Source of the DNA: Brachypodium distachyon
Taxonomy: Eukaryota > Streptophyta > Magnoliopsida > Poales > Poaceae
DNA: 64,000 nt
Direction of reading: 5' to 3'
Assembly: GCF_000005505.3 (NCBI RefSeq)
Contig: NC_016131.3
Span: 61,613,355 to 61,677,354 of the forward strand
Shown piece by piece: positions 33,901-46,200 of the stretch (position 1 is its first letter; each line of letters opens with the position of its first letter). Both the position numbers and the translations under genes were made by a program. Under the pieces are notes generated by a model. That model ran no database searches. It was not told the DNA's origin and saw only the letters and a list, made by a program, of their open reading frames with translations.

Positions 33901-35155
33901 AAATCATATCAAGTTTTCTTCTTGCCCGTACTCTTAACTCAAAGAGAAAACCAAGAAATCCAAAAGCAAAATAACAAGATCTAGCCTCTTTATGGTACAA
34001 CAAATACGGAGTACATATTTAGTATGAGATAGAAGCTCACCATCGATGATGGATCTAGAAGAAAGAGAAGAACATAAAAAAAAACTATTTGCAGATGAAT
34101 CTACGAACCACGCTTCCCTCATGGTACCACGGATAGGGGAGGAGTACGGGAGATAGAGGTGGAGCTTGGGCACGATGGTGGAGGTCGGCCGCGAGGGAGG
34201 CGGTGGAGATCTAGCCTCCTTCATCTGCTCCTCCTCCGTCTGGCTGCTCCCCACGGCCGCGAGGGCAGCGGCAGACCAACAGTAGACGGCATGGGCCGGC
34301 CATGCGGGGCTGTTGTATAAGCACGAGGAGAGAGAGAGAGGAGAGAAAGAAGGGGCTGTACGTGGTGGGGGACAGAGAGGAGAGAGGGAAGAAGATAAAG
34401 ATTAGGCTCCAGATGGGTGGCAGAGAGACTATCAGGTGGATGGCAGGGGATTAAGAAAACGAATAGACACGTGTTGGCCAGAGGGCACCTAGAGGTTCGG
34501 CAACGACCCATCTATGTTTTTGACGCCTTCAAAATCGAGTTTCATATGACCCTGTCACTCGCTCCATTTCCCTCTCCTCTTCCTTGTGTCTTATCAATAG
34601 AGCTCTCCCACAAGCATTCATGGGCCTATCTCAACTGTCTATCGAGCATTTGATGGTTGCGTGCAACACATTAATTTTTTAACATTCGTTAAAAAGCCTA
34701 AGTATAGATCGCACGTACAGTACCTTTTAAAATTTATAGATCGCACATACGTAAATACGAGTAACATGCATAAATGTATCTTTACATCTTTTTCCTTTTT
34801 GAAAAGCCATATTTGACTAATTTAACATTTGCTTTGGACGCCAACCATTTTCTTAGTGATATACATATATGCATGGGAGGCCGGCAAACCCATACCAACG
34901 TGTAATTGAACTTTTGATCACGCATCAGCATGGGGTCGGGACTCGATCGGGACTAAGTAGATCCGTCGCTCTTCAATTTGAAGGCAATCTCCGCAAACAC
35001 ATTTTTCTCTTATAACTCGTTTGGTTCTCGTCATTTGGATCTGGAATTCTTCCAAAAAACCAACTTGTTTGGCTGTCATAGAATTGGATGAGAGTGAAAT
35101 AATTCTATTTCGAATTTCATTGAACACAACTATACATAACCAAAATTTCTCTCTA

Positions 35156-35620
35156 ACTGCCCGTTTAGTGGCCCTCATTTCATGTCATTTGGTAGAGATG
35201 GAATGAGATCAAATATCTTATAGGATTTCATTTGGTTGATTTGAATTTCAGATTCAAAAATCATGTTTGTGTGCCACATGAATTTGTAAAATGAGAGACG
35301 AATCCAGATAAATGATGTCTTTTGAAGAGGAATTGGGTTAGGTATAAGTGTGATTTCAAGGAATTCCAGATTGAATTCCTATACCCAATTCCGTGCCATC
35401 CAGACACGTTTATTCCTAAAATCGAAAATGAATTCTAGAATTCTAAGCGTAAAGAAGAATCATTTCTCTAGGTTTGTCTCTCATTCTACAAACTCATTTG
35501 GTACACAAATGTGATTTTTGATAGCTGAAATTCAAATTTAAACAAATAAAATCCTATGAAAAATTGATTCTGTTTCATTTGTACCAAATGAAATGAAACG
35601 TGCGCTACCAAACAAGCTGT
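35156..35620. mobile_element. Class II element with long inverted ends
   Basis: The first and last roughly 150 bp are inverted copies of each other. Left: CTGCCCGTTTAGTGG...CATTTCATGTCATTTGGTA...CAAAAATCATGTTTGTGTG. Right read backwards: CAGCTTGTTTGGTAG...TTTCATTTCATTTGGTACAA...AAAATCACATTTGTGTACC. The flanks TAA and TTA hint at a 3-bp duplication, but the terminus is not secure. Confidence 0.6.
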
Positions 35621-36157
35621 TAAATTTCTTCGTTTCGTGAAGGCGCGTTTCACGTTCAGAGGCTTTCATGACACATCACACCGATTCATTCCATCAATAC
35701 TACTCTGCTTTCACAACGGCAGATGTGTTCATTATTAGTTTAATTAGCTAGGCCATTGCACTGATTAAATCAATTGATTCATCGTGCCCACACGCAGGGC
35801 CACACCTGTAAGTCTTGTCGTCGTACGTTGCTTACCTGACAAGGAAACGTGCAGCACGTTGAATGGGCTCCATTGCCATGCGAGGTGCGGTTTTCTTTCT
35901 TCACAAAGGCCAGCGCGAATTCGATGGCGTGAAACGGCATCAGTGTTAATTTTATGGGAGCATTGAAATTGGGTAGTATCAAATCCACAATTAATTAAGC
36001 TGGTAACGATGGTGCCATGCATGCACGAGGCGTTGCAGGATGGAGAAGGCAGTATAGTACTACTCCTAGCTAGTTCTATAAATTAACAAGCATTTGGTCC
36101 ATGCCTGGATGCCCCGAGTGCGTGTCAGCGTGTGTGTGCTCCGATCAGATCTGGCTT

Positions 36158-36169
36158 GTATATAAAGGC
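36158..36169 (+). promoter_or_regulatory. TATA box of the annexin D4-like gene
   Basis: GTATATAAAGGC lies about 140 bp upstream of the chosen start codon, in a standard position for a plant core promoter with a leader of about 110 nt. Confidence 0.65.
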
Positions 36170-36304
36170 CACCCAATGCAGCAGTTTCTTGCAGCGCAGG
36201 CCGCGAGCAGCAACAGCAGCAGCCCAGCTCCACCGCCGCCTCCCCTGCGCTCGAGGCCGACGAGGAGAGAGCCGCAGCAAAGCGTCAACAAGGAGGCAGC
36301 AGCC

Positions 36305-37358
36305 ATGGCCGACGAGCAGCAGGAGCTCACCAGGGCCTTCTCAGGTGAACCGAAATCAAATTGACGGTCCTTTCGATGACTCTTTGTTGATCGATCGATC
36401 ACTCACATTTGACATGATTGTACGTGAAATTTGTGCAGGGCTGGGCGGTCTGGGGGTGGAGGAGACGGCGCTGGTGTCGGCGCTGGGGCGGTGGAGGAAG
36501 CAGCCGGAGAAGCGGGCTTCGTTCCGGCGGGGCTTCCCGGGCTTCTTCTCCCCGGCGCCAACAGCGTCCGGCGGCGCGATAACGATCGAGCGTTGCGAGG
36601 ACGAGTACGTGCGGCACCTCAAGACGGAGTTCTCCCGGTTCAAGAACCTCATGGTGCTCTGGGCGATGCACCCGTGGGAGCGCGACGCCCGCTGGGCGCA
36701 CCGCGCGCTGCACAAGCACAAGAAGCACCAGGGCTCCGGCTGCATCCTCGTGGAGCTCGCCTGCACGCGCTCCGCCGAGGAGCTCCTGGGCGCCCGCCGC
36801 GCGTACCACGCGCTCTACAGCCGGTCCCTCGAGGAAGACGTCGCCTACCGCCTCAAGGAAACGGAGCACGCCGGGCTCCTCGTCGGCCTCGTCGCCGCAT
36901 ACCGCTACGAGGGCGCCCGCGTCAGCGAGGATCTCGCCACGGAAGAGGCCAACGCGATCTCGGCAAAGCCCGGCAATAATGAGGTGCTGGCGCGGGTGCT
37001 GGCTACCAGGAGCAAGCCACAGCTCCGGGCGACCTTCAGGATCTACAGGGAGATCCATGGAAAGCCGCTGGAAGAGGACCTTATCGCTGTTGGTGGAATA
37101 TGCCTGCAGGAAGCTGTGAGGTGCCTGGACGCGCCGGCCAAGTACTTCGGCGAGGTGATCGCGGGGGCGTTCAAGGAGGGCGCGGACAAGCAGGCCAAGG
37201 CGGCGCTGACCAGGGTCGTCGTGTCCCGGTCTGAGGCCGACATGGAGGAGATCAAGGAGGCCTACGTGAAGCAGCACGGGGCCAAGCTCGTGGATGCCGT
37301 CGCCAAGAACACCCACGGCCATTACAGGGACGCGCTGCTCGCCATGATCGGCAAGTGA
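36305..37358 (+). CDS. Annexin D4-like protein
   Basis: Two exons (36305-36344 and 36439-37358) join in phase to 319 aa, the normal size for a plant annexin. The start is the ATG in GCCATGGCC: MADEQQELTRAFSG, spliced to GLGGLGVEETALVSALGRWR. A longer frame reading through the 5' leader is open but lacks the splice junction and family similarity. Repeat 2 has FSRFKNLMVLWAMHPWERDA and LVELACTRSAEELLGARRAY. Repeat 3 starts near HAGLLVGLVAAYRYEGARVS with VLATRSKPQLRATF. Repeat 4 ends KNTHGHYRDALLAMIGK. These match Arabidopsis annexin 4. The classic GxGT calcium loops are degenerate in repeat 1 (GLGV) and absent in repeat 4 (FKEGADKQAK), as in the D4 group. Such annexins act at membranes in osmotic and ABA responses; that role is inferred from the family. 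Confidence 0.93.
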
Positions 37359-37638
37359 TCCGTCGACCAAGCTATACCTGAATTAGCCGGCCGGAGCCCC
37401 GCGTGCGTGCACGATGGATCGATTTAAATTTGCTTTCGTTTGGTTTCTTTGCGTTATTAACCTCGGATATGATGTGTGGTTTGCAATAAAATCCCTAAGT
37501 TTGCTTTCCGAATAAACAACCTGTGCTGTGCACGCGACAGAATTAATCCACTAAAATGTCATTTCAGTACGAACCATCTCCAAAATGAACAACGCGTAAG
37601 TTCAGATAGACCAAAAGGGGAGAAAAATATGTCAAAAC

Positions 37639-37790
37639 TCAGAATAATCCATAGGACTTAATGCAGGAGGCATACAAACGGCGTGAAAGAATAACCAGCT
37701 TGGCTGCTATCCCCATATCATGCTTTGCTAAGATCAAGTATGCCTTCTCTCACTCTGCAATGCAAACTGATTTGGTTCACAGGCCTTCTT
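37639..37790 (-). pseudogene. Relic copy of the last DGS1 exon
   Basis: On the minus strand, after TTTGCATTGCAG (the same acceptor as in DGS1 exon 14), the sequence reads VREGILDLSK. After a one-base frameshift it reads KHDMGIAAKLVILSRRLYAS. The working gene has LRDDMFDLAKPNVGVADKLD and VLSGLKWNYACL. The intron side also matches (AAACTGATTTGGTTCACAGG versus AAACGATTTGGTCCACAGGC). It lies 2.5 kb downstream of the DGS1 stop in the same orientation, so it looks like the remains of a tandem duplicate. Confidence 0.7.
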
Positions 37791-37943
37791 TTTTCAACTC
37801 ACAGGCCTCCTGGTTCTACAAAACATACTATTCTTAGCCTTCTTGTTCGAACTCGATGAGATTGACACCCTTCATTTTGGATATTGCATATCGTCTTATT
37901 TAGACACTGAGCAATGAACTACGGTGCAACACAATAATTAATA

Positions 37944-38910
37944 AGAGAAATTGGACAGGAGACACCGTTATTTTGTGGCCTTTGTCCAAACACACCGCCC
38001 GGGTGTGAATTTGCTGGATACCATTACAATTTCATGGCCATTTGCTGAAACACACCCCCGGTCCAAAAACGGAAAGTTGACCTGTGAAATTATCGTATTA
38101 CCCTTCTCTTCTTTCTCCAGAACCCGAACTGTCTCTTCCTCTTTTTTTCTCGAGCTCGCACGAAGAACCCTAGCTGCTCCCGTCTAGAATTGCTGCCCCT
38201 GCTACCTCCGTGCGGCCGCGCTGCCCCGCTGCTGCAGTTGCTCCTGGCCGCTGCCCGCCCTGCTCCGTCGCCCGCAAGACCGCCTCCCTCCGCCGCTCTG
38301 CCGCTGCTGCCGTTCCTCCGCCTCACAGCAGCCGACCAGGCACCAGCGGAGACCGGCGTGGCAAGGTGCGGCCATGGACCCTCGCCTTCCCGCAGCAGCT
38401 GACCGTGAAGGATTCACCCTCACGCTGGACCATCGCCTACATGCAGGCATGGATGCCGGCCTGTCCTGGTTGCCTGACAGGCAATTTTTTCCCAAATTCC
38501 ATTCCTAATTAGATGCCAAGAGTCTCTAATGCATGTCGCTATTAATTTGCATAGGATGGACAGTAGTTCAGCTACTAGAATTGATGTCCGGGTTTGTGCG
38601 TATGCTGAATTTGGTGATAATGGGGCACAAGTTTGGCATCCAACTAGGGATGAACTGAAAATTGTAGACAGAGATTGTGTTAATTTCAAACATTTTTGTG
38701 AAGAACTAGATGAAGAAATAAAACATGGACTTGATCAGAAGTTGTTAATCACTTTGTGGGATAAAGCTATCCATTACTTTCTGTTTTTGGACCAGTGGTG
38801 TGTTTCAGCAAATGGCCACAGGATTGCAATGGTACCCAAACCATCCACAATTGAGCGGTGTGTTTGGGCAAAAGGCCACAAAATAACGGTGTCCCCTAGC
38901 CAATTTCTCT
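37944..38910. mobile_element. Pack-MULE-like Mutator element, 967 bp
   Basis: The perfect 9-bp duplication TAATTAATA (37935-37943 and 38911-38919) flanks inverted ends of about 130 bp. Left starts AGAGAAATTGGACAGGAGAC; right read backwards AGAGAAATTGGCTAGGGGAC. Both continue with ACCGTTATTTTGTGGCC and GGCCATTTGCTGAAACACAC. Between the arms is gene-like cargo rather than a transposase. Long inverted ends, 9-bp duplication and captured exon-like DNA are the features of Pack-MULEs. Confidence 0.85.
38374..38810 (+). pseudogene. Gene-like cargo of the Pack-MULE
   Basis: A GC-rich block with a leader-like start has an ATG in good context (GCGGCCATGGACC) at 38374 opening MDPRLPAADREGFTLTLDHR. It is followed by an intron-like AT-rich gap. 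A second exon-like piece, about 38558-38800, reads MDSSSATRIDVRVCAYAEFG, VWHPTRDELKIVDRD and ELDEEIKHGLDQKLLITLWD. The second part resembles the N-terminal region of plant MULE-related proteins, but this is a weak impression. The two parts are probably of different origin, fused inside the element. Confidence 0.4.
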
Positions 38911-39189
38911 TAATTAATAAAGTTTTTTTGTATATAAAGATTTGAGTTGGTAGTCATCAATTTACTTAATTGATGACAATACCTATACATTTAGAAAACG
39001 AATGTATATTTTGAGATAGTTTTTATTCAACACAAAATTTGAGAACACAACAACAAAACCGCACTTATTAATTAAGCAACTTATGTAAAATAATAACAAA
39101 TATTTTCGTAGCAACCCACGTGCTTTTAGCTAGTAACTAATGAAGTTGTACAAGACATGTTCACATAAGTATCTACTCATTGCAGTTTA

Positions 39190-39577
39190 GGGCTTCTTTG
39201 GATTGCGGGAATTAGAAAACGTAAGAATAGAAAATACATAGGATTGGAATGCCATGTCCATTGAATTCTCACAGGATTTGAAAACACAAATATTTAAGCA
39301 ATTGTGTGTTTGAATAGTGCATAGGAAATGAACAAAGGAACATTACAAGAATTAAAGAGTAGAGAAACGTAGAGATAAGATGCATTGGACTTCTCAAAAG
39401 AAAAAGAAAAATGAGGTTTGAACTCATGTTAGCATTCTTATGAAATTAGCGAATGAATTCCATAAGATTTTATCAAGTCCGTTCATATGATCCAAAGGGC
39501 TCTTTTAGGAAGAAAAAAAAGGTCCTAAAAATTAGAATGTTCCATTTTTTTTAAAACCCTCCAGTCCAAAGATACCC
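39190..39577. mobile_element. Tourist-like MITE (PIF/Harbinger), 388 bp
   Basis: TTA occurs on both sides (39187-39189 and 39578-39580). The ends GGGCTTCTTTGGATTG and, read backwards, GGGTATCTTTGGACTG form the terminal inverted repeat. The GG start and TTA duplication are typical of PIF/Harbinger MITEs. The interior is AT-rich without coding capacity. Confidence 0.78.
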
Positions 39578-39638
39578 TTAAAGGGCACTAAAAACAAGAC
39601 CCTTAAAAGTCAAGTCGGTGTAGTGCACTCTGCAGAAG

Positions 39639-40060
39639 AGTAAAATGCACTCATGGTCACTGAATTTGGTTTCGATTCTCAATTTAGTCACTGTATTTTG
39701 AAAATCACAAGTTACGGTCCGTGAACTTGACGAAATATCTCACATATAGTCATCGGTACCGTATTTTGTACATATGGGTCCGTAGCTTGTGTCAGTTCAT
39801 CTCAGATTTTTGCATTTTGCACCTAAAAATTAATCCACAAGGACTGGAGCGCATTTGTTGCATTTTTTTTTCAGGAGGCAAAATGCAAAAATCCGAACAG
39901 AGCTGGCACAAGATACGGACCTATACGTATAAAATATAGTACTGGTGACCGCACGTGGAATGTTTCGTCAAGTTCACGGACCATAACTTTTGATTTCTAA
40001 AATACAATAACTAAATTGAGAAACAAAACCAAGTTCAGTAACCGTGAGTGCATTTTACTC
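39639..40060. repeat. Fold-back element, GAGTAAAATGCAC family, copy 1
   Basis: Arms of about 170 bp are inverted: GAGTAAAATGCACTC...GGTCACTGAATTTGGTTT and, read backwards from the right, GAGTAAAATGCACTCACGGT...GAACTTGGTTTTGTTT. Inner arm words such as TTGACGAAA and AAAATGCAAAAATC also pair. The same family occurs at 48904-49356. Confidence 0.75.
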
Positions 40061-40234
40061 CACAGAAATACCACAAATTTCAGTGTACATTTTAACTCAA
40101 GAACCTCTGGTGCAAATGTCGGTGGTGGCAGTGTCACTTTACCCCGTCGTACATAGAACAAAGTGCTCCGAAGCGACGATTGTACTAGAAAAATGCAAAG
40201 CGGATTGTATGTCAAAAATGAATCACAGGTAAGT

Positions 40235-43200
40235 TCACGACACAGATGGACGTAAGCAGGCGTAATTCCACTTGAGTCCTGAAAGAACATCCAGCTTGTC
40301 TGCCACTCCGACATTAGGCTTTGCCAGATCAAACATGTCGTCTCTCAAGCTGCAATGCAAACGATTTGGTCCACAGGCTATCCACAATAATCATGGAAGG
40401 AAATGGATTCAGTTCTTTTTAGCTGAGACTGACCTTGACCACTCGCCCGTTTTCCTTGCATGCAACTCAACAGCTTTGTATAATCTATCAAGGGTGTACA
40501 GAGTCAATCCGAATTTACAGCACGCCTCCTCTTCCTGTAAAGAAGGAAATTCAGGGAATCAGTACTTGAAATTTCCTGACAAATGCGTTCCATCTCATAG
40601 ATACACCAGCACTTTCATCTTTCAGGTAAGGTGGAGTTGTCCGATCTTGAAAAGGGCTATTCTGGCCCTCTCCTATTTGGTGAATGGACAAGATTGTGCA
40701 GATCAGATACCACCGGCAAGTTCAATAATCATAAAAGGAACTACTTAACCACCAACAGGAGGTCAAATGTAACCAAAAGCATGAACGAAATATGTGTATG
40801 CCTCAAAACAAAGATGCCAGAATAGACTAAAGATCTAGATCAAATTACCATTTCATTAACCATGCACTTCTGGAACTCCTTGAGTCTTTTCTCTACTTCT
40901 ATGAGAAGCTGCCATCGCTGATGCCGGGCAATCCTACCTCTTCCCTCTGCACCTTGGTCCTATATTATAGTCAAGTAATAGTTAAGACATATTTAAACTG
41001 CGACATTTTAAGTTTACACACACACTTGTTCAAGTGCAAATGGCAAACAGGACATGTTCATGGTGCAAATCGCACACATGTGGGCGCAGTACATGCGAAG
41101 GTCTCATAGACCTACGACCACTTGAGCCAGATGCCTCGGATGTATTGCAATCAATAAGATAATGATGGAAGTCCATATACATACATGCATAGCCCATGCT
41201 CGCACTAAAACGAGCAGCAGAAGTGACAGACCAAATGCAGGCAGAGCTGCAAGAATTGCAAAATTTATCTCATTTGCCTTAAGAATCTGGTCCAGTTCCA
41301 GCATTGCCCTGTGTAAGAACAATTCAATTATCTCCAATAGTAAATTATTTATTCATTTTATTCAGAAAGCACTTACTCCTGAAGATCCAGTTTTAGCTTC
41401 TGAACCTAAAATACCCAAAATTGAAGGTGAGAAAATGCAAGCTAACTTAAATTGGATGCACAAGAAATGAAAGAACCTGAATAAGCATGGCACGTGCTAA
41501 TTCTCCACTGAACAGGTTTTGAATTGGATGCATCGATTCCTTCTCATATCTGCACAAGTAAACATGATCAATGTTTATAGAATGTGAACTGTCAAGTTGG
41601 ATGCATCGTTCCCTCTATCTCATTATTCAGATTATTAATAGAATGTAAGCTGTCAAGTTTGCTTTGAATGAAATAAACAAACCCATTGAGTGACAAATGA
41701 TCTAAAACAAATAAATTTAGCCATATATGCAGTATACGTGAAGTAGTTATCACGTTATATAAGCAACATATATAAAGTATCTGTAAAGCATGTGACTCCC
41801 CGGATGAGTATACAGATATATCATGTATGACAGGCTAACAATTTGTGATAGGTGACATCACGAATAGTACGTGTTGGCATGATAAATTGTATTTGTGTCA
41901 AATTATGAATAGCTCCTTAGTTCTGTTATACAAACTGATCCCTCACGTCCTAAAACTTATTTCTATCACTCACAGCAGAAACTCAAGTTCAATTGGAATT
42001 CTCAGGACTAATTAATAATTTTTAAATGCAAAAGCAATAAGTATTAAATGATAATTCTACAGGGTGAAACTATTAATCACTATGCATATCAAGGTTCTTT
42101 GTGAATATGATACTTGACACCACAAGGGGCAAGGGCTCCCAATAGATCTCCACAAACCTTCCTATGCTAACGGTCTCACATATTCCACAAACTTCAACTA
42201 GTTCAGATTACTTGCTTATGTCCCCATAAAATACTTTTTTCTGAGGTCTGCCTCAGTGCCAACATAATCATGTCACAGACTCACAGTGCCGATCCTTACT
42301 CCTGCTGATTGGCCACATCATGGTACTACGGCCTGCCTTCCTGTGGTCGGTGATTAATTTGTCGCATGTCGGGCTAAGCCCTCTTAGTGCTGGCCTGTTG
42401 CCCGGTGGTGAGAGAGCTGTATAGCAGGTAGTGTGTTGTGGTAGCAAGGCAACTAAGAACAAAAGAGTCTGATGAACTTTCCCCCAAATACCCTTGTATC
42501 TCTGCTACTCGCTCTAGAGCGCTGTTGATAAAGGAATTCCCCTCGATGTGTTGCTAGGAAACCCTAATCCGTGTGACAAATTACTTTAGTTGCAAAAGGC
42601 ATCTGAAATTCAAATTAAGTATATAAAATTGCCATGATTTACTTTTGTGAACTAAGGATCATAACTCAAAAAATTCTACACCAAATCAAAAGGTAAGGAC
42701 CTAAAATTTGAAAGGTGGAAATGGAGTATTGCTCCTGTGAACAAGAGGGAATAACAATAAGAAAAACTGGACGAAATAAAATATTACAGGTGGCCCTCGA
42801 ACTTCCAGCATTTGGTCTAAGATATGAACCAGCATGGCAACAATATGTATAGTTTAAAAGTTCAAACAGTCTTACCTTTTCATGACAATCTCCAGCAACT
42901 CTTGCGATGATGCATCTTGCGACAGTTTTTCATTTGAAGTTTGCTCACAAAAGGCAATCAACATCCTATAAATCCAACATATAACCAGCATTGTTACATA
43001 ACGCACAATGTTTTATGGTACTCTTGCATTCCAGAACATAACAGCAACACTAAGTTTTACATATTCGACAAAATCAGAAGTGATAGTGCTACACAAATTA
43101 AGCTGCTCTGAAATGAAGCGATGTTACCATAGCAAAAGAAAAGTACACAAGGAACAACATTTAGGTGCTGGGATAAGGAAGTTTTTTTTATATTAATAAT

Positions 43201-46200
43201 GAATACTGATTGATGTCAACAGTTCAATCGTACAAGTGATCTAAAGATGTCAGGCCAGCTAAACCTAGTTTCAATGTGGAAGTTCAAATATCCCCGTAGA
43301 TCTAGAAGATGTAAGTTTTGGTTGACGTAGTTTGACAAGTTAAAAAGGACGGTAAAAATGTGTGTATCTAATTGGATAGAAAATTAAATGCTCAGATTTG
43401 TTCAAACCTGAACATAAGCATTCCATCAGGGTGTAGCCTAAATTTGTGAGAAGTTGCACTGGGCACGATGGCACAACTGTTTGATTTGTAATTTGTTTAG
43501 TTAAATACGTACATATTTCGTGAAAATCGTTCATTACATACATGTGATAGCTTTAAGCCTTTAACTATGTCTTAAGCATTAACAAAACAGTATCTTATGT
43601 TTCGATATTTGAAAATGGAAAGGGTGGGAGGATGCCAACAGCCTTTTCTTAAAGACTAATTGGTACTTCGGCATATAATTAAAAACCGAGAGTGGTGCAT
43701 TCGGATATGGTCCAGCATACCTGTCTGCCATGAACCGGTGAAACCGGTGTCAAACCAGGCAGTTTCGCTTAAGACAGTGCGCAGTTCAGCCATCTGCACT
43801 TATACTGCAGAGAGAAAATGAGCAGCAGGACACCTTGAACCTGTGACCTCTATGCTACAAGCACACCTTCCATAGCCCAATAGCCGACACAACATTGGTT
43901 TGATGTCTTTATTGTGCAAATAGGCCTACTTGACTCTACAGTCCTCAACCATATACTAGAAATGAGTAGTCTTTATGTTTATTTGTTGAACCGACAAGAC
44001 AAGCAAACCGGTGAACTAGCAGTCCACCCACCTAATCAATAAACCAACACACTGACTGGTTAGGTCACTGGTCCACTTTTTTGAACTATGATCTGGCATA
44101 GGAGCAGCATTATAGAAGATGTGTGCCGTTGCAGTACTGTGGCAGACTGCACTGTTCACGTGCAGCCCACCTTCACACATCCCAATAGTTTATTTAGCCT
44201 ACAAATTATACCTAAAGGTTTGAGTAAGATTGGATTGCTAGAGACAGTAGTTTTAGGGACAAGTCGAGTGGGCCATAAAAACTCATAAGAAGAAGCAAGA
44301 ACAAATAAGTTCATGATTGCTATTTCCTAATCAGAACTTCAGAAGTATCTCTCATCTATGGTCTAGTTCTCCCTAATTCATGACGTCAGAGCCCTCTACT
44401 ATGTGGTACTCCCTCCATCCCATTTTATAGGATGTTTTAGCTCCAATTCAGATACCAAGGCACAGTTAAAATCTCTGGAAAGTAGGCTGATTAGTTTCTG
44501 ACTGCAGCGGCTGAAAACAATTGGGATTCACCAAATAGTAATCATTGCATGCATGACATTACTGTCAGGCATGCAGATGGATAGAACAGCCAATCAATTA
44601 AGGGAATTGATTACGGTCAGGGAAACCCGAAGAGTATTTTCGGTCAGGGAACTGCTTATGGGCTAATATGACATGTAAACCGGGAAGAAGAAAAAACTAA
44701 AACGACCTATAAAATGGGAAGGAGGGAGCATTTAGTATACAAGACGTAGTAAACTGAGGTTCATGACACACTCTATAATACTTCTAGTCATTCCCCCGAT
44801 ATAGATTATTCCTTAAACTAATTGGAAAACTCTTCGAAGAACAGGAAGGGCCCAAATCCAAATGGCATGTATGCCTGGTTAAAACCTAACTGATGCCAAA
44901 TGGATATGGATTTAGCAACAGTATTGTGTTACTATTTTTTTAGCAAGAATGCATACATTAGATTCAAAAAAGAACCAAGACTGTAATGATTTGGCATATA
45001 TTAGAGAAAGGCAGCACTGGGGAATAACCTGCGCAATGATTCTTCGGTTAGTTGGACCTCTTCCTTTTCCATTACACGTTTATCTGTTCGCTTGAATGTC
45101 TCGAATAGCTCATCTCTAATGGAAATGATCTAACGGTTGTCAAAACATAAATTTAGTCATGATGTGAGTACAATAAAATAATTTTGATTTCTAAATTTAC
45201 AGAACTGTATGGACCTGCTCGTAGCAATGCTTTCTAGAATTCAATGGTTCCACGTAAAAGTTGGAGCGATATTTAGACGATTACAACATGGATGAAAGTA
45301 CACATCCCAAGTTGTGTGGCTCCTTATGTATGCTCATACAATAAAATTTATTCACATCAACATGTGCAAGCTCTCCAGTAATGAACAAATAAATTAACTT
45401 CCATATGATATGTCAATACCGTAAGAAAAGAGTAGCAGCTAGTAATGTACAAGGTAGCATGCTTCATTTTTCAGTTAATTGTGTTTCCTTTTTGGCAGAC
45501 AAATATCTGGCATGAGTACATCAACAAACTGAGAATTCCTGCAGGACCTCACAAGATATCTTGTGTAAGCAAATGTACAACCAACCAGAAAAGGCTTTGC
45601 CTCCATTAAGTAGCTTTATTTACCTTCAGTTAACTTACACTAGAATAATGTATAAGACAAATACAGACGATATATACAGAAAGTATCTTACTGGTTTCTC
45701 AACATGCTCATCCCAGAATCCAGTCACCGACTCCTTAGCATCTTGAATCCAGTTGTCCAAGTCAGAGCTTCCCATCAAGCTACTATGGCGTAAAAGCCAT
45801 AGGGAACATGCCGAGAGGCCAATAGCTCCACACGTGTAGGGTAACCAGTATATGGTCATATTTCTTGGTTTTCTATGGCTTGAAAGCTAATGTTGCAAAA
45901 CAAAACATGCTTCAGATAAATTATGCAACAGTAAGCAACATGTACTTTACATGCAGTGAGATACAAGTTACACATTATCGCTAGGTTATCCACATGTTCC
46001 GACACCTAAGGTGTGACATTTCCGATAATCACTTGCCCAATATGTTCTGTCATTGCTACTATACTGATGTAGCCGAAATTCTACCACTAAACTATAGTAA
46101 GAAAGGATGTGCACATTGAACAATATTTGTTGTCTGGCATAGAAATATAACTTGTTGAAAATGAAACCTTAATACCCTTCCAACAAGTCAGGCAACAGTA

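Larger units (their letters stand above)
30831..35155. other. Long intergenic stretch between the two annexins
   Basis: No gene was recognised over more than 4 kb. A 64-bp tandem duplication lies at 31917-32044, a GTACAT-rich tract at 33.4-33.9 kb, and GA/TC-rich sequence at 34.3-34.4 kb. Short open frames at 31.98-32.34, 33.93-34.25 and 34.2-34.5 kb show no family resemblance. Confidence 0.5.

Noticed and set aside
36132..36304. N-terminal extension of the annexin frame
   Set aside because: It begins upstream of the TATA box, reads through the leader and would retain the intron. The ATG at 36305 with the 36344/36439 splice gives the family's normal start.
36399..37370. Long open frame (323 codons) antisense to the annexin
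   Set aside because: It mirrors the GC-rich annexin coding sequence; the product has no family texture and the sense strand clearly encodes the annexin.
40560..40760. Exon-like plus-strand peptide (VELSDLEKGYSGPLLFGEWT) in DGS1 intron 12
   Set aside because: It reads well for about 30 residues, but no splice sites, family or start could be supported, and DGS1 exons on both sides join in phase without it.
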